Assembly (NCBI GenBank): GCA_021464415.1
Contig: JAKCWG010000723.1
Location: forward strand, 124,001 to 188,000
Length of the DNA: 64,000 nt
Direction: 5' to 3'
Source of the DNA: Lonicera japonica
Lineage: Eukaryota > Streptophyta > Magnoliopsida > Dipsacales > Caprifoliaceae
Shown here: positions 11,447-22,494 of the stretch, piece after piece
How positions within the stretch are numbered: the stretch's first letter is position 1
Layout of the letters: each line of letters opens with the position of its first letter
Notes under the pieces: model-generated
What the model saw: the letters and a program-made list of their open reading frames with translations, nothing else
Databases searched by the model: none
What the model was told of the DNA's origin: nothing
Translations under genes and position numbers: made by a program

Positions 11447-11460
11447 ACTCCCCTCAACTT
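11447..11460 (-). promoter_or_regulatory. AE1 polypurine tract
   Basis: In element orientation AAGTTGAGGGGAGT directly abuts the 3' LTR start TGATAAACGC. This is the expected position and composition of the plus-strand primer. Near-identical copies lie at 12507-12520 and 14453-14466. Confidence 0.85.
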
Positions 11461-12798
11461 ATCTCTTGCTAGTCCCTTAGCAAGACAAAAATATAATAAT
11501 TACAAAAGCACTACGCTATACAAAAAATTGTTAACTTCTAAGTTCCCAAAGAAGACGAGTTGCATCTCGTGAAGGTTTTCAGAAATGATACCTACAAACA
11601 TCAGAAGTTTGATCATGATGAACGATGAGAATGAAGTTTCAAGTTTCAATTTGCAAAGCAAGAGGCATTACTATCAATTTCCAGAACGACGGACTTTCGA
11701 ATGATCATATAATTCGCCTATCTCCTTTAGAACACAATCCCATATTCTCCAATGCTCACATACTAGACTTCGATTCAAACACTTCAATATAAACACAAAG
11801 AATCATAATCATTCAAGAAGGAAGAGAGAACTTTTTCAAAAACAAAAAGCTCCAAGATTTGTCAATTCTAAACACTTTCTTTATCTTTTACTTGGAAATT
11901 TTCGCTAAATTAGTTCAGGACGGTTTTCATCTCTATGGGGGGCAGCGGTCTCACTTATCAACATTTTTCATTATTTTGCTCATTCATTGGAGCTCAAAGG
12001 AAGCTATTCACCCTTTCCCATATGGTAACCTTTACCCATCCGTAATATTAGACAAAAAGACTTAAAATTTAGTCAGGTGAAGCTTTAAGTCAATATTAGG
12101 ATAAAAGTCATCCAAGTTATCAAAGTGCTATGCTTTTGTCCTCTCATTGGAGGATCTTTTCGAAAGAGCTTCCATCATTTTTGGACAAAAATTTCTCTTC
12201 TCTCAATGAAAATAAATCTAAGTGTTATTACCGAATTGGAAACAACCGAAGCAATCTAGCATGTGGAATAAGAGCATACAACGAGATATAAGACTAAGTG
12301 GAGCAAGGCAATTTAGTTTATCATTCAAATTCCTATCTAGATCAAAGAATTCAAGCCAAAAGCTAATGAAACAATAGTCTTTACCGAACAAAATATCAAT
12401 CAATCAATCATCAATTTTCAAACTTCTCAAAAAAAATTGAACACATCTCTTCTACTCATGGGAATAAACAATAGCAAGCCAAAACAAAATAAACACAAAA
12501 TAACGTACCCCCCTCAACTTGAAAGAAACATTGCCCTCAATGGAAAGAGAATAATAAAATTGCACGGAAGGGCTACTTTGGCTTTGCTTTCCATGAGACA
12601 AAAATAAGAGATAAACAACCACTATTCACAAAACGGGTTAGAATTAGAATTCAAAAGCAAAAACCATAACATTCAACCATTAAAACTAAGTTCTAATGTT
12701 AACATCAAGTCTAAATTCTAATACAACCCAAAAGAAATAAAATAAAACTAAGCATAAATATAGTTAATTAAAGAGTTTTTCAGGCTATCACATCATCA
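11461..12798 (-). other. AE1 3' non-coding spacer
   Basis: About 1.3 kb between the third ORF and the polypurine tract. AT-rich with no supported coding frame. Such long 3' spacers are usual in Athila elements. It holds a second copy of the polypurine tract at 12507-12520. Confidence 0.7.
12507..12520 (-). promoter_or_regulatory. Second polypurine-tract copy, after ORF3
   Basis: AAGTTGAGGGGGGT in element orientation, 13 of 14 positions identical to the true polypurine tract. It lies about 280 bp downstream of the third ORF. Confidence 0.6.
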
Positions 12799-13953
12799 TC
12801 ACATCTCAGGGGGTGGGGGTGGGGGAAATCGACTGTAGAACTCCTCGAATTGACGGCGTATGAACTCCTGTTGAGCCACCATATGAACTTCCACCCTAGA
12901 GGCAATCTCCGTCTCCATATGATCTTGGCGGACTAGCATATCGTCCACCCTAGTGTTGAGAGCATCAAACCCCGCGTGCATCGTAGCTTTCATTTGCTCG
13001 AATTGCTCTCTCAAAAACTCCATGTTATCGTCCACCGGCCCCGTACTTGCTCTTCTTCTTCTTCTCGAAGGACCCGGAGCGTCGGTTCCCGCCTCTTCTG
13101 GTGCTTCTTCCTCGGACTCAACTGGAGGAGGTGCGGCCGAAGAACTTGGCCTGTTTCTGAGTTGGCCGGCGGTTCTAGCTTGGGTGGACTTGTTTATCGG
13201 GGCCCGCTGGATCTTTCTGACATCGGCGTCCCGTTTTTGGACACCCGCTTCCAAGCAAATGCGGGTCAAAAGCACACCAAACTTGATTGTTTCGTTATGA
13301 GCTACCGTGTCATAGACTTTCATGATTTTTCGCATTATGTAGCGAACTAAACAACACGGCCTATTTCGAGCAATGACATATAAGTGCTGAATGTGCGAGT
13401 TGGGGTCTATCGCGTTGGCTACAACAAGCCACAGAGTCCTAAATTGTGATGCTAAATTGTTCCTATCGAATTGGGAGCCAATCCAAGTCATTGGGCGACC
13501 GGCCAGAAATGTGGCCAACTCGTCATCTGTAGGATATATAATTCGGGCTGAGTGTGGGAGTTCATAGCTACCATCCGGCATTGCCGGAATCCCCGTCACT
13601 CGACTAACTACCTCGAGGTTAAACGGTACAGTCCTCTCACGCACGTGGGAAACATATGCATAGGTAGCATTGGGCACACGCACCAAGCTTGCAACAAATT
13701 CACGGCATAGAGTTAGATTGCATTGGTTAACTGTTTGTCGCAAATATTGCACCCACCCCTCGTGTCGCTCAAAGGCTCCCATTTGTGGGAAATCGTCCAA
13801 GGCACCAATAATCACGGGCCTCTCGATCATCACAGCCCGGTTCCTAAAAGCATAGTTCCACCAATCATACTCCTGACGGCTACAGAACCCGCGATAGCCA
13901 CCCCTTGCGGCTTGGAGTTCTTCTGGCTTGTTAACTGGAGCAATGGCAGCCAT
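12799..13953 (-). CDS. AE1 third ORF, putative plant transposon protein domain
   Basis: A 384-residue intact frame with a true ATG at 13953, in the env-like position after pol. The middle part (residues about 60-230), with a REFVASLVRV segment then VPFNLEVVSRVTGIP, resembles the putative plant transposon protein domain (PF20167 type) found in many Athila/gypsy third ORFs; this is from memory of the pattern. The C-terminal third has an acidic proline-rich linker, a basic PSRRRRRAS cluster (possible nuclear signal), a long likely coiled coil from about NMEFLREQFEQM to IRRQFEEFYSRF, and a final proline run. I see no signal peptide or membrane segment, so an envelope role is not supported. It is the only AE1 frame free of stops. 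A 610-bp spacer with a palindrome array lies upstream. Function unknown. Confidence 0.8.
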   Translation of the reverse strand: MAAIAPVNKPEELQAARGGYRGFCSRQEYDWWNYAFRNRAVMIERPVIIGALDDFPQMGAFERHEGWVQYLRQTVNQCNLTLCREFVASLVRVPNATYAYVSHVRERTVPFNLEVVSRVTGIPAMPDGSYELPHSARIIYPTDDELATFLAGRPMTWIGSQFDRNNLASQFRTLWLVVANAIDPNSHIQHLYVIARNRPCCLVRYIMRKIMKVYDTVAHNETIKFGVLLTRICLEAGVQKRDADVRKIQRAPINKSTQARTAGQLRNRPSSSAAPPPVESEEEAPEEAGTDAPGPSRRRRRASTGPVDDNMEFLREQFEQMKATMHAGFDALNTRVDDMLVRQDHMETEIASRVEVHMVAQQEFIRRQFEEFYSRFPPPPPPEM

Positions 13954-14237
13954 TGATGTGGGGAGAAGGGAGAAATAGAGAGAAATTTCAAAATTTTGGG
14001 GAATAGGGCTCGAAATTGGGGGTTTGGGGTTTTAGAGAGAGAAAGAGGTGTTGATGATAGATGGGTGTGGAGTTTGGGGGTGAAATTGAGGGTTTATGGA
14101 GGTGGAAAGGCTAGGGTAGGGTTTGATTTGATGATGAATAAAGGTTTGGAGAAGGGAGATGGAAAGAAATGGGAGTTAGAGAGAAGATGGGGCACGATTT
14201 TGGCCAAAAAGAAACGGCTGCTCTGTTTTAATTGGGA

Positions 14238-14402
14238 CCATGATCGATCATGGCTTTGCCCATGATCGATCATGGTAGTGTACTGCCGCAGGAAAAGTTA
14301 ACCATGATCGATCATGGCTTTGCCCATGATCGATCATGAAAGTCCACTGCCTCTAAAATTCGATCCCATGATCGATCATGGCTTTGCCCATGATCGATCA
14401 TG
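14238..14402. promoter_or_regulatory. Internal palindrome array (three pairs)
   Basis: Six CCATGATCGATCATGG-type palindromes centred at 14245, 14267, 14309, 14331, 14373 and 14395. Spacings are 22, 42, 22, 42 and 22 bp, giving a 64-bp repeat. The sequence between pairs has diverged more than the palindromes. The array lies 285-450 bp upstream of the ORF3 start in element orientation. A promoter role for ORF3 is inference. Confidence 0.65.
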
Positions 14403-14452
14403 CCTTCAACAAACATTCTCCCATGAAATTTCTTCACTTGAAACACCTTTTC

Positions 14453-14466
14453 ACTCCCCCCAACTT
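14453..14466 (-). promoter_or_regulatory. Third polypurine-tract copy, after pol
   Basis: AAGTTGGGGGGAGT in element orientation, 13 of 14 identical to the true polypurine tract. It lies about 100 bp downstream of the pol stop and about 50 bp before the internal palindrome array. Confidence 0.6.
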
Positions 14467-14565
14467 GGTCCGTTTAGATCCGATTTCGCCCGAACTTCCG
14501 AAACAAATTCCTGAAACTCATAAATACTACAAAAAAACATTATTTACAAAATCGACCCATGCTTG

Positions 14566-17500
14566 TTAGGCATAAGTCGGGTCTTCGAGAGGGGTGGACT
14601 CCTCTCGAATTAGGAATTCCAAAAATGGCTTTAGACGTTGTCCATTCACCTTGAAAACATAGCCAGTTTTGGGATCCTCGACATTCACAGCCCCAAAAGG
14701 AAATACATGACGGACAATGTATGAGCCGGTCCAACGAGACTTAAATTTTCCCGGGAAGAGATGCAGACGAGTATCATAACAAAGAACTTTGTGCCCAAGT
14801 TTGAATTCTTTCCTTAAAATAGATTTATCATGAAAAAATTTTGCACGTTCCTTGTTTATTTTCGCATTGTCATAACCATCTCTTCTCAATTCCTCAATTT
14901 CATCCACTTGCAACTTTCGGTTAAGCCCGGCTTTTTTCAAATCACAGTTAACCATCTTAGTTGCCCAGTATGATTTGTGTTCCAACTCTACTGGCAAATG
15001 ACATGGTTTTCCGTACACGATGTGATAAGGAGACATATCTAGAGTTGTTTTATACGCAGTACGGTAAGCCCAAAGTGCATCGGTCAGTCTTAACGACCAA
15101 TCCTTGCGGTTCGGGTTTGCCGTTTTCTCTAGAATCTGTTTGATCTCCCTATTTGCCAGCTCGGCTTGACCGTTAGTCTGAGGGTGACAAGCGAGCGATA
15201 CTTTATGGTTTACACCATACTTTTGCATTAATGATTGAAATGGTCTGTTGCAAAAGTGAGTACCGCCATCACTTATTATTGCCTTGGGAGTGCCAAAACG
15301 TGCAAGAATGTGTTCTTTCAGAAATCGGATCACCACTTTGTGATCATTTTTCTTGCACGCTTGGGCTTCCACCCATTTTGAAACATAATCTACGGCAACT
15401 AAAATGTAAAGGTTACCGTAGGAGGATGGGAACGGTCCCATGAAGTCGATGCCCCAGCAATCAAAGATTTCAATCATTAGGATTGGATTGAGTGGTATCA
15501 TGTTCCTCTTAGAGATCCCTCCAAGCATCTGGCATCTTTGACATGCCTTGCAAAAACGTTGTGCGTCCTTAAAGAGCGACGGCCAGTAAAGTCCGCTTTG
15601 CAAAATCTTAGCGGTTGTCTTCTTTGATGAGAAATGTCCTCCGCAAGCTTCAGAATGGCAAGAAGACAGAACTCTCTCTACTTCTTGGTCTGGAATGCAC
15701 CTCCGGATAATTTGATCCTTACAATATTTAAATAGGTATGGTTCATCCCAATAGAATCGCCTCACTTCACTCAAGAACTTATTTCTATCTTGTGCGCCCC
15801 GTGCTTTCGGTATCTTGTCGGTTACAAGATAATTTACAATGTCGGCATACCATGGGAGTGTCGAGATTGCCAACAGTTGCTCATCCGGGAACGAATCTTG
15901 GATCGGGCTTTCTTCAACGTTGTTTGTAAAAGTGAGACGAGACAGATGATCGGCCACCAAGTTCTCGACTCCCTTTTTGTCCTTGATGCTAAAATAAAAT
16001 TCTTGCAATAGGAGTATCCACCTCAAAAGCCGCGGCTTGGCATCTTTCTTTGTGAATAGGTACTTCAATGCCGCGTGATCCGTGAAAATAGCAATGGGAG
16101 ATCCTATCAAGTAGGATCGAAACTTGTCCAAGGCGAAAACAATTGCTAGAAGCTCTTTCTCTGTCGTGGTATAATTCATTTATGCATCATTCAAGGTCCT
16201 ACTTGCTTAGTATATCACACCCGGTTTCTTGTCTTTCCGTTGACCAAGAACAGCTCCTACTGCATAGTCACTTGCGTCGTACATGAGCTCGAAAGGCAAG
16301 CTCCAATCCGGTGCCTGCATAATCGGCGCTGTAGTGAGCATATGCTTCAGAGAGACGAAGGCTTCCTCGCACTTGGCATCCCACTCAAAGGGTGCATCCT
16401 TGAGAAGTAGATTACACATTGGCTTGGAAATGGAACTGAAGTTCTTGATAAACCTCCTATAAAACCCGGCATGTCCTAGAAATGATCGGACATCTTTGAC
16501 ATTCTTGGGCATAGGAAGTTTGGCAATCAAATCGATTTTAGCTTTATCCACTTCAATTCCTTCAGACGAAATGATGTGCCCCAAAACAATTCCCTTGGTA
16601 ACCATAAAATGGCACTTCTCCCAATTCAATACCAATTGTTTTTCCACGCATCTTCCCAATACCTGTTCCAGGTTAGTCAAGCAATTGTGAAATGACTTAC
16701 CATAGACGGTAAAGTCATCCATAAAAACTTCCAAAGTCCTTTCCACCATATCGCTAAAAATACTTAGCATACACCGTTGGAAAGTGGTCGGTGCATTACA
16801 TAGACCAAAGGGCATTCTTCAATAAGCGAAGGTGCCAAAAGGACATATAAATGTGGTTTTTTCTTGATCATCTAGGTCAATCTCAATTTGATTGTACCTG
16901 GAAAAACCATCGAGGAACGAGTAATATTCATGGCATGCTACCCTCTCTAGAGTTTGGTCTAAAAAGGGGAGTGGGAAATGATCTTTACGAGTTGCCTCAT
17001 TGAGTTTACGGTAGTCAATACACATTCGCCACCCGGTGGTGACTCTTTGCAGAATCAACTCGTTTGATTCGTTCTTGACTACCGTAAGACTCGATTTTTT
17101 CGGTACCACTTGAGTTGGACTAACCCATTTACTATCCGAGATTGGATAGATGATCTTTGCATCCAACAATTTCAACACCTCGTTCCTAACCACTTCTTGC
17201 ATGTTAGGATTCTACCGGCGTTGAAATTGCCTCGATGTTTTTGCCTCATCCTCCAAGTGAATTTTATGTGTACAAATCAAAGGGCTTATTCCTTGGAGGT
17301 CGGCAAGTGTCCAACCAAAAGCTTTTTTGTATTTACCAAGCAAATTAACCAATCTTACCTCTTGGTCATCCAAGAGATCGGACGAAATGATGACGGGGTA
17401 AGTGTCTGAAGCTCCTAAAAAGGCATACTTCAAGTTGCTAGGCAATAGCTTGAGATCCATTTGTCCTTCAAGCTTTTTGGTGGGAGATTGTGTGTTTTCT

Positions 17501-19914
17501 TCTTTCTCCGAGAATTAAACCTGTTTGTCAGACAAAGAAAACACTTGCATACAATCCTCGGGTTCATCGGAAGTGGTTAGATAACCTTCCGTTGACTTCG
17601 ATTCAAAATTTGCCACAAAGTGGTCTTGGATACATGACTCTATCATGTTCACGTGTTCACTTTCCTCATCATCATCGTCCTCTCTTTGATTGCTCAAAGA
17701 GAATACGTTTAGCTCTAGAGTCATGTTTCCAAATGCTAACTTCACAATTCCATTTTTTCAATTTATTATGGCGTTAGAAGTAGCAAGAAAAGGTCGGCCA
17801 AGGATGACCGGAATCTCCTTAGCGGGATTCGACACGGGTTGCATGTCGAGGATGATAAAATCAACCGGAAAATAAAACTTGTCTATTTGAACAAGCACAT
17901 CCTCGACTATCCCTCTTGGGATCTTAACGGATCGATCCGCTAATTGAATCGTAATCCTCGTGGGTTTTAATTCACCTAACCCCAATTGTTGATAAACCGA
18001 ATATGGGAGCACATTAACACTTGCTCCCAAATCTAACAATGCGTTCTTTATCCTACAATTTCCTATAACACACGAAATTGTGGGACATCTGGGGTCTTTG
18101 AACTTGGGGGCTCTCGTGCCTTGCATGAGGGAGCTCACTTGCTCCGCCATAAAGGCCTTTTTCTTGACATTCAACCTTCGTTTGGTAGTACATAAGTCCT
18201 TGAGGAACTTAGCGTACGAAGGTATTTGCTTGACCGCGTCAAGCAATCGAATGTTAATTTTCACTTGTCTAAAAACATCCAAAATCTCGGTATTAGATTT
18301 GGACGGTTGGTTCAATCTCTCCGGAAATGGAATTTTGATCCTATTTTTGATTTTTTCGAGATCCTCCTTTCCTTGTCGCTCTTCCTCTCTCTTCTTCTCT
18401 TCACTCATAACTTTCTCAACATTCGTGGGCTCAACCATGTCCGCCACCTTGGGGGTTTTAGGAACAATAGTTTTATCTACCTCCTTCCCACTCCTCAGGA
18501 TTGTGATAGATTTGAGTTCTTCTATCTTGGTGCTAGACTCTCCTCCCTCTATGACTTGAACTTGACCTCTAGGATTAACTAAAGGTTGAGAGGGGAATTT
18601 TCCCTTCTCTTGGGTAGCTAGGGCGGTGGTGAGTTTAGACATTTGAGTTTTTAACTCACCCACATCACGATCCGTTTTGTCCACAAATGATCTCAACAAA
18701 GCTTCCAAGTTTTGGTTGGGATTTTGATTCTGCGGTGGAACAAAAGAGTTTTGAGGTTGTTGTTGCCTTTGGTTCTGATGATATTGGTTGTGGTTCTGAC
18801 TTTGATTTCCTCCCCAACTGAAATTGGGGTGATTCTTCCATCCCTCATTGTACCTTTGAGAATAGGGATCGTTTTGGTTACGGTTTTGGTTGTACTGGTG
18901 TAAAGCATTGACTTGGGCGGGATTTTTAAGGACTTCCCGGAAAGCGGGAATGGTAGGGCAATCCTCGGTAGTGTGTCCTGAATTTTTGCAAATGACACAC
19001 AACTGGCTCGAGGATACTACATTGACCTCCTTAAGCTTACTTGCTTCCATTGCCTCTACTTTCTTAGACAATTGGAATAACCTCGCACCCATGTCATCCT
19101 CATTGGACACTTGGTACAACCCACCCCTTCCTTGAGTTTTAGCTTTGGGTTCTTCGGAATAAGTGTTCCAATTTTTAGCACCTTTCGCTAATTCATCAAA
19201 ATATAATAAAGCCTCATCGGGATTCTTACTCAAGAATTGACCATTACACATGGTCTCGACAAACGTACGCATTTCAGGGGTGAGAGATTCGTAGAAGAAA
19301 CTAACAAGGCTCCAAGTTTCATGACCATGGTGAGGGCATGCATTTAAAAGTTCTTTGTATCTTTCCCAACACTTATAAAAGCTTTCATTTTCTTTTGGCG
19401 AAAAATTAGATATCGCCCTTCTTAAAGCGTTGGTCCTATGAACGGGAAAGAATTTTTTTAGAAATTCTGCTTGAAGCTCTTGCTAAGAACGAATTGATTG
19501 CGGTCTTTGAGTATTTAGCCAAATCTTTCCTTTATCTTTTAAAGAGAAAGGAAAGAGTTTTAAACGCATGACATCCTCGTTAATATTTGCCTCACGAAAT
19601 GTGGAGCAGACTTCTTCAAAGTCTTTCAAATGCAAGTATGGGTTTTCCGACTCCATACCATGAAAGGAAGGGATATATTGAAGCATACCCGGTTTGAAAG
19701 AGAAAGCTCCGGCTTGGCCGGTGGGAAGCACGATGCACGAATTGGAAGTTGCCCGAGGCGGTTGAAGATAATCCCTCATTGTCCTAACAGGAGGAACATT
19801 GTTGGCACCTTCCCCTTCGTTATCGCTCTCGTGGTCCTCCGCTCTGCCTTGATTTGCCATTCTTGGAGATGTGGGGGGGCTAATTCGAATGTCCACGAAC
19901 AATCGCCCTTGCAT
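14566..19914 (-). pseudogene. AE1 gag-pol, one frame with seven stops
   Basis: From the ATG at 19914 to the stop at 14566, every gag-pol domain lies in one frame of 1783 codons. Gag includes a CCHC knuckle CVICKNSGHTTEDC at codons 306-319. The protease core is LLDLGASVNVLP with the catalytic Asp near codon 628. Reverse transcriptase has FMDD at codons 1064-1067, followed by RNase H. Integrase has His-His-Cys-Cys (spacing H-x6-H and C-x2-C) and Asp-Asp-35-Glu. No chromodomain follows. The frame is broken by stops at 19485-19483, 17760-17758, 17517-17515, 17214-17212, 16821-16819, 16209-16207 and 16182-16180, most explained by single substitutions in conserved codons judged against AE2 or family consensus. 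There is no frameshift. The element cannot make its own Pol. Confidence 0.95.
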
Positions 19915-20056
19915 GGGCTTGGACAATGATTCGAATCGCTCCTTGGGAACTCTACAAAATCAAACAAGAATAAGGGAGAAAAATAAATTAATTAAATGGA
20001 GAGATACTCACAGAGAATGGTTTTATACAAAACCCGAAATCCGCCTTTTGCCTTTT
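19915..20056 (-). other. AE1 leader between primer site and gag
   Basis: About 140 bp of untranslated leader. AE2 has a leader of 142 bp in the same position (44455-44596). Confidence 0.7.
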
Positions 20057-20073
20057 CCCCGGCAACGGCGCCA
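20057..20073 (-). promoter_or_regulatory. AE1 primer-binding site, tRNA-Asp
   Basis: In element orientation TGGCGCCGTTGCCGGGG, complementary to the 3' end of plant tRNA-Asp(GUC) with its CCA. It lies 6 nt (AGTTTT) inside the 5' LTR. AE2 has the identical 17-mer and identical spacer. Confidence 0.95.
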
Positions 20074-20079
20074 AAAACT

Positions 20080-21705
20080 TGACGCAGTTTATATAACGCG
20101 CTTCGATGTAGCCCAAGTGCAGGCACGTCAAGTTGTAATATAGTCTCGGAAGTCCGAGTGTCGAACCACAGGGATAAGTGAAAAGGGATGGAATGGATTA
20201 CGGATTAAAGTGTTTTATGATTCTTGTAAGTTGAAATGGTTGTAGAACAACAGAAATGTAAAACAGTTGTGAAAATTAATAAGAAAGCACTAAGGTAGGT
20301 GGAGGTTAGTTACGATATAAGAGAGACGGTGATCACTAGCTCATACAAAGATTTCAACACAAGGTTTCTTGAGATATGGGAAATGTTGGTGTATCTCTCA
20401 ATAGCAAAGGGTGCGACACTAGGCGACTCATTCCCGGATTGAAGCTATATCAAGAGAGAGACAAACAACATTCCACCAAAGACGAGGTTATCATTCCTAC
20501 CTCTTAGCTACGGGTGTGAAGCAAGGCAACCCATTCCCGATGAAGCTAATCCGAGATAGATATGACAAACTCATCATAAAAAGATTTAACATAAAGCAAG
20601 TGTGGTAATCTCATGATTTAAAGAATGAAAATTAGAAAGTGAATCCTAACAATGAAACGGAATGAAGTTTATGGGATAAATTAGTCAACTCATCATTTAT
20701 CACATATGGTAGAAAATAAAGAGTCTAAGTATCACATAAAGTGTAAGAAGCACTCAATATATCAATAAATGAATCAAAGATAAGCTAAACAAATTTATAA
20801 TCCATCTATGGAGTTTTGAGAACTATTCATAAATTCTATGAAGAGGGAAAAACTCCATGGATGGGGGAAAGAGACTACAAGCTTTCTAGAACCATATAAA
20901 TATGTTGTATGTTCATTAACAACCAAGAACTAAATATACAAGGCATATAAAGTCTTAACTTAAAATGAAAATACCTAGAAAGCTTGAAAATGGAAGAAAT
21001 GATGAAACGAAGGATTCACAAACATTTATCAAACTTTAAACATGGATTGATCCATTAATCACCAAAAATCATATCGCAATCAACCTCCGTAACCTTAGTA
21101 GGAGACTACTCCATAATAGATGCAAGAACAAATATTATAGAAGAAGAAATCATTCTTACAAATCAAAAACTTACAATGGAGAAATGAAGAACAATGAACA
21201 AATGGCTCTCTCTTCTCTCTAGATCTTCTAAGTGTTAAAAACTAGATATCTTAGCCTAGAAGCTAAGAATTCTATTATATATTAAAAAGGGGCAAAATAT
21301 CTAAACAAATATCTAAAATAGCTTGAACCACAAAATAGCCCATTTTGGGTGTGAAATGAGTAAGTTGGAAGCCATGATCGATCATGGCTTTGCCCATAAT
21401 CGATCATGAAAGTGTTCTGCCAGAAATTTTGCAAGCCATGATCGATCATGGGTCTGGAACTTGTCACTCAGCACATTTGCAAGCTACTAGGCTTGCTCTT
21501 GATCACCACATGCCATGCCATTGTATCCCAAACCTACGAAAACATGGAATACTACAAAATATACACCAACTTGGGCTACGTTACATACAACACTCGCTAA
21601 GGCATTAATCTCGAGATAAGTGGATAATTAGGCAGAATTAAAGCAACAAACGCGTCAAGCGACTCCGGGAAGGAGCTTAGACATTACAATATTATGCGTT
21701 TGTCA
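20080..21705 (-). repeat. AE1 5' LTR
   Basis: 1626 bp, 22 bp shorter than the 3' LTR. The missing 22 bp is exactly one palindrome-to-palindrome repeat unit. Ends on the plus strand are TGACGCAG and GCGTTTGTCA. Confidence 0.95.
21372..21452. promoter_or_regulatory. Palindrome array in AE1 5' LTR
   Basis: Symmetry centres at 21379, 21401 and 21443. The middle one has lost symmetry by one base (CCATAATCGATCATG). The fourth palindrome present in the other LTR is deleted. The array starts 261 bp from the LTR 5' end. Confidence 0.6.
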
Positions 21706-22494
21706 TGAAGTTTGCAATGCATTAATTATATAACTTCAATTCTCATTCCATTGTTAATATTGTTAAATACTTGTTGAATCCTTCATCTTCTTCATTTAAT
21801 CAACCATTCATAAGTTAGCACAATAATTTTCATAAGATGGTTTGACTATTTGTATGCCTTATATACATAGGTCTCAAGCATTAATAAGGAGATGATACAC
21901 TTGTATATTTCTTACTAACCTATGTCCATTACTTCTATGAATGAGATACTTTTCCTTACCAAGCATGATTAGTTTTTGAATCTTCATGGAAACACCATAA
22001 ATTTGAGATTCCAACCCTTAAATTCTTGAATGATATATTGAGTGCTTTTTACACTTTATGTGATTTTGAGACTCAACATTTTTTTAATTAAAATGTTGTC
22101 AAAGAAAATTTCTTAAGTTTATGCCATAAACAATTTCATTAATCATTTTAAGGTTACAATTCATATTTATCAAACATGTCTAAATTGGATGATTTAATCT
22201 CCAACTAGATCTCTCAATCTTAGACAAAGAAAATGTTATGATTTATTGAGCTAAACTCTTTATAGTTGGCTATTTTCATAATCAAGTCAATTGCTTAGGG
22301 AAACTAATAATGAGTTCTCAAGTGCCTAGTTTAAATTTATGCCATTTCTTTTGGTATATCTCAAGTTTGCATTTTGGTTGAACATTATATGAGAATGAGT
22401 TGTACTTGCTTCACACCTTCTGTTACAAGATAAGAGGGGGGGGGGTATATACTTATGTTGAGTTTTGCTTATGCCCTTTCATTATATGGCATTT
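21706..22494 (+). mobile_element. LTR B, middle piece
   Basis: Continues LTR B after AE1. TTTGCAATGCATTAATTATA and the following text align with LTR C (about 23067 on) and AE2's LTR (about 43288 on). It is interrupted at 22494 by solo LTR C. Confidence 0.8.

Larger units (their letters stand above)
13954..14565 (-). other. AE1 spacer between pol and ORF3
   Basis: Non-coding 612 bp. In element order it holds a polypurine-tract copy (14466-14453), six palindromes (14402-14238) and a pyrimidine-rich stretch leading to the ORF3 ATG. The same two landmarks, polypurine tract then palindromes, occur in that order at the true 3' LTR. Confidence 0.75.
9799..21705 (-). mobile_element. AE1: complete Athila-like Ty3/gypsy retrotransposon
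   Basis: An 11,907-bp element bounded by two LTRs (9799-11446 and 20080-21705) with perfect TSD TGAAG at 9794-9798 and 21706-21710. It is transcribed on the minus strand: the 5' LTR is the right one, followed by a tRNA-Asp primer-binding site, a gag-pol frame, a non-coding spacer with palindromes, a third ORF, a second spacer and a polypurine tract. The tRNA-Asp site, gag-pol in one frame, absence of a chromodomain and an ORF after pol all point to the Athila lineage. The two LTRs differ by roughly 20 substitutions and one 22-bp indel by my eye count, so the insertion is fairly recent. It sits in an older LTR of the AE2 family. Confidence 0.95.

Noticed and set aside
12953..13350. Two plus-strand open frames over 110 codons
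   Set aside because: They are antisense shadows of AE1 ORF3, which has a recognisable domain on the minus strand.
14238..14402. Regularly spaced repeats that look at first like a CRISPR array
   Set aside because: The repeats are short palindromes inside a plant retrotransposon, spacers are themselves repeated, and there are no cas genes.
18080..18582. Plus-strand frames of 159 and 118 codons
   Set aside because: Antisense shadows of AE1 gag-protease.
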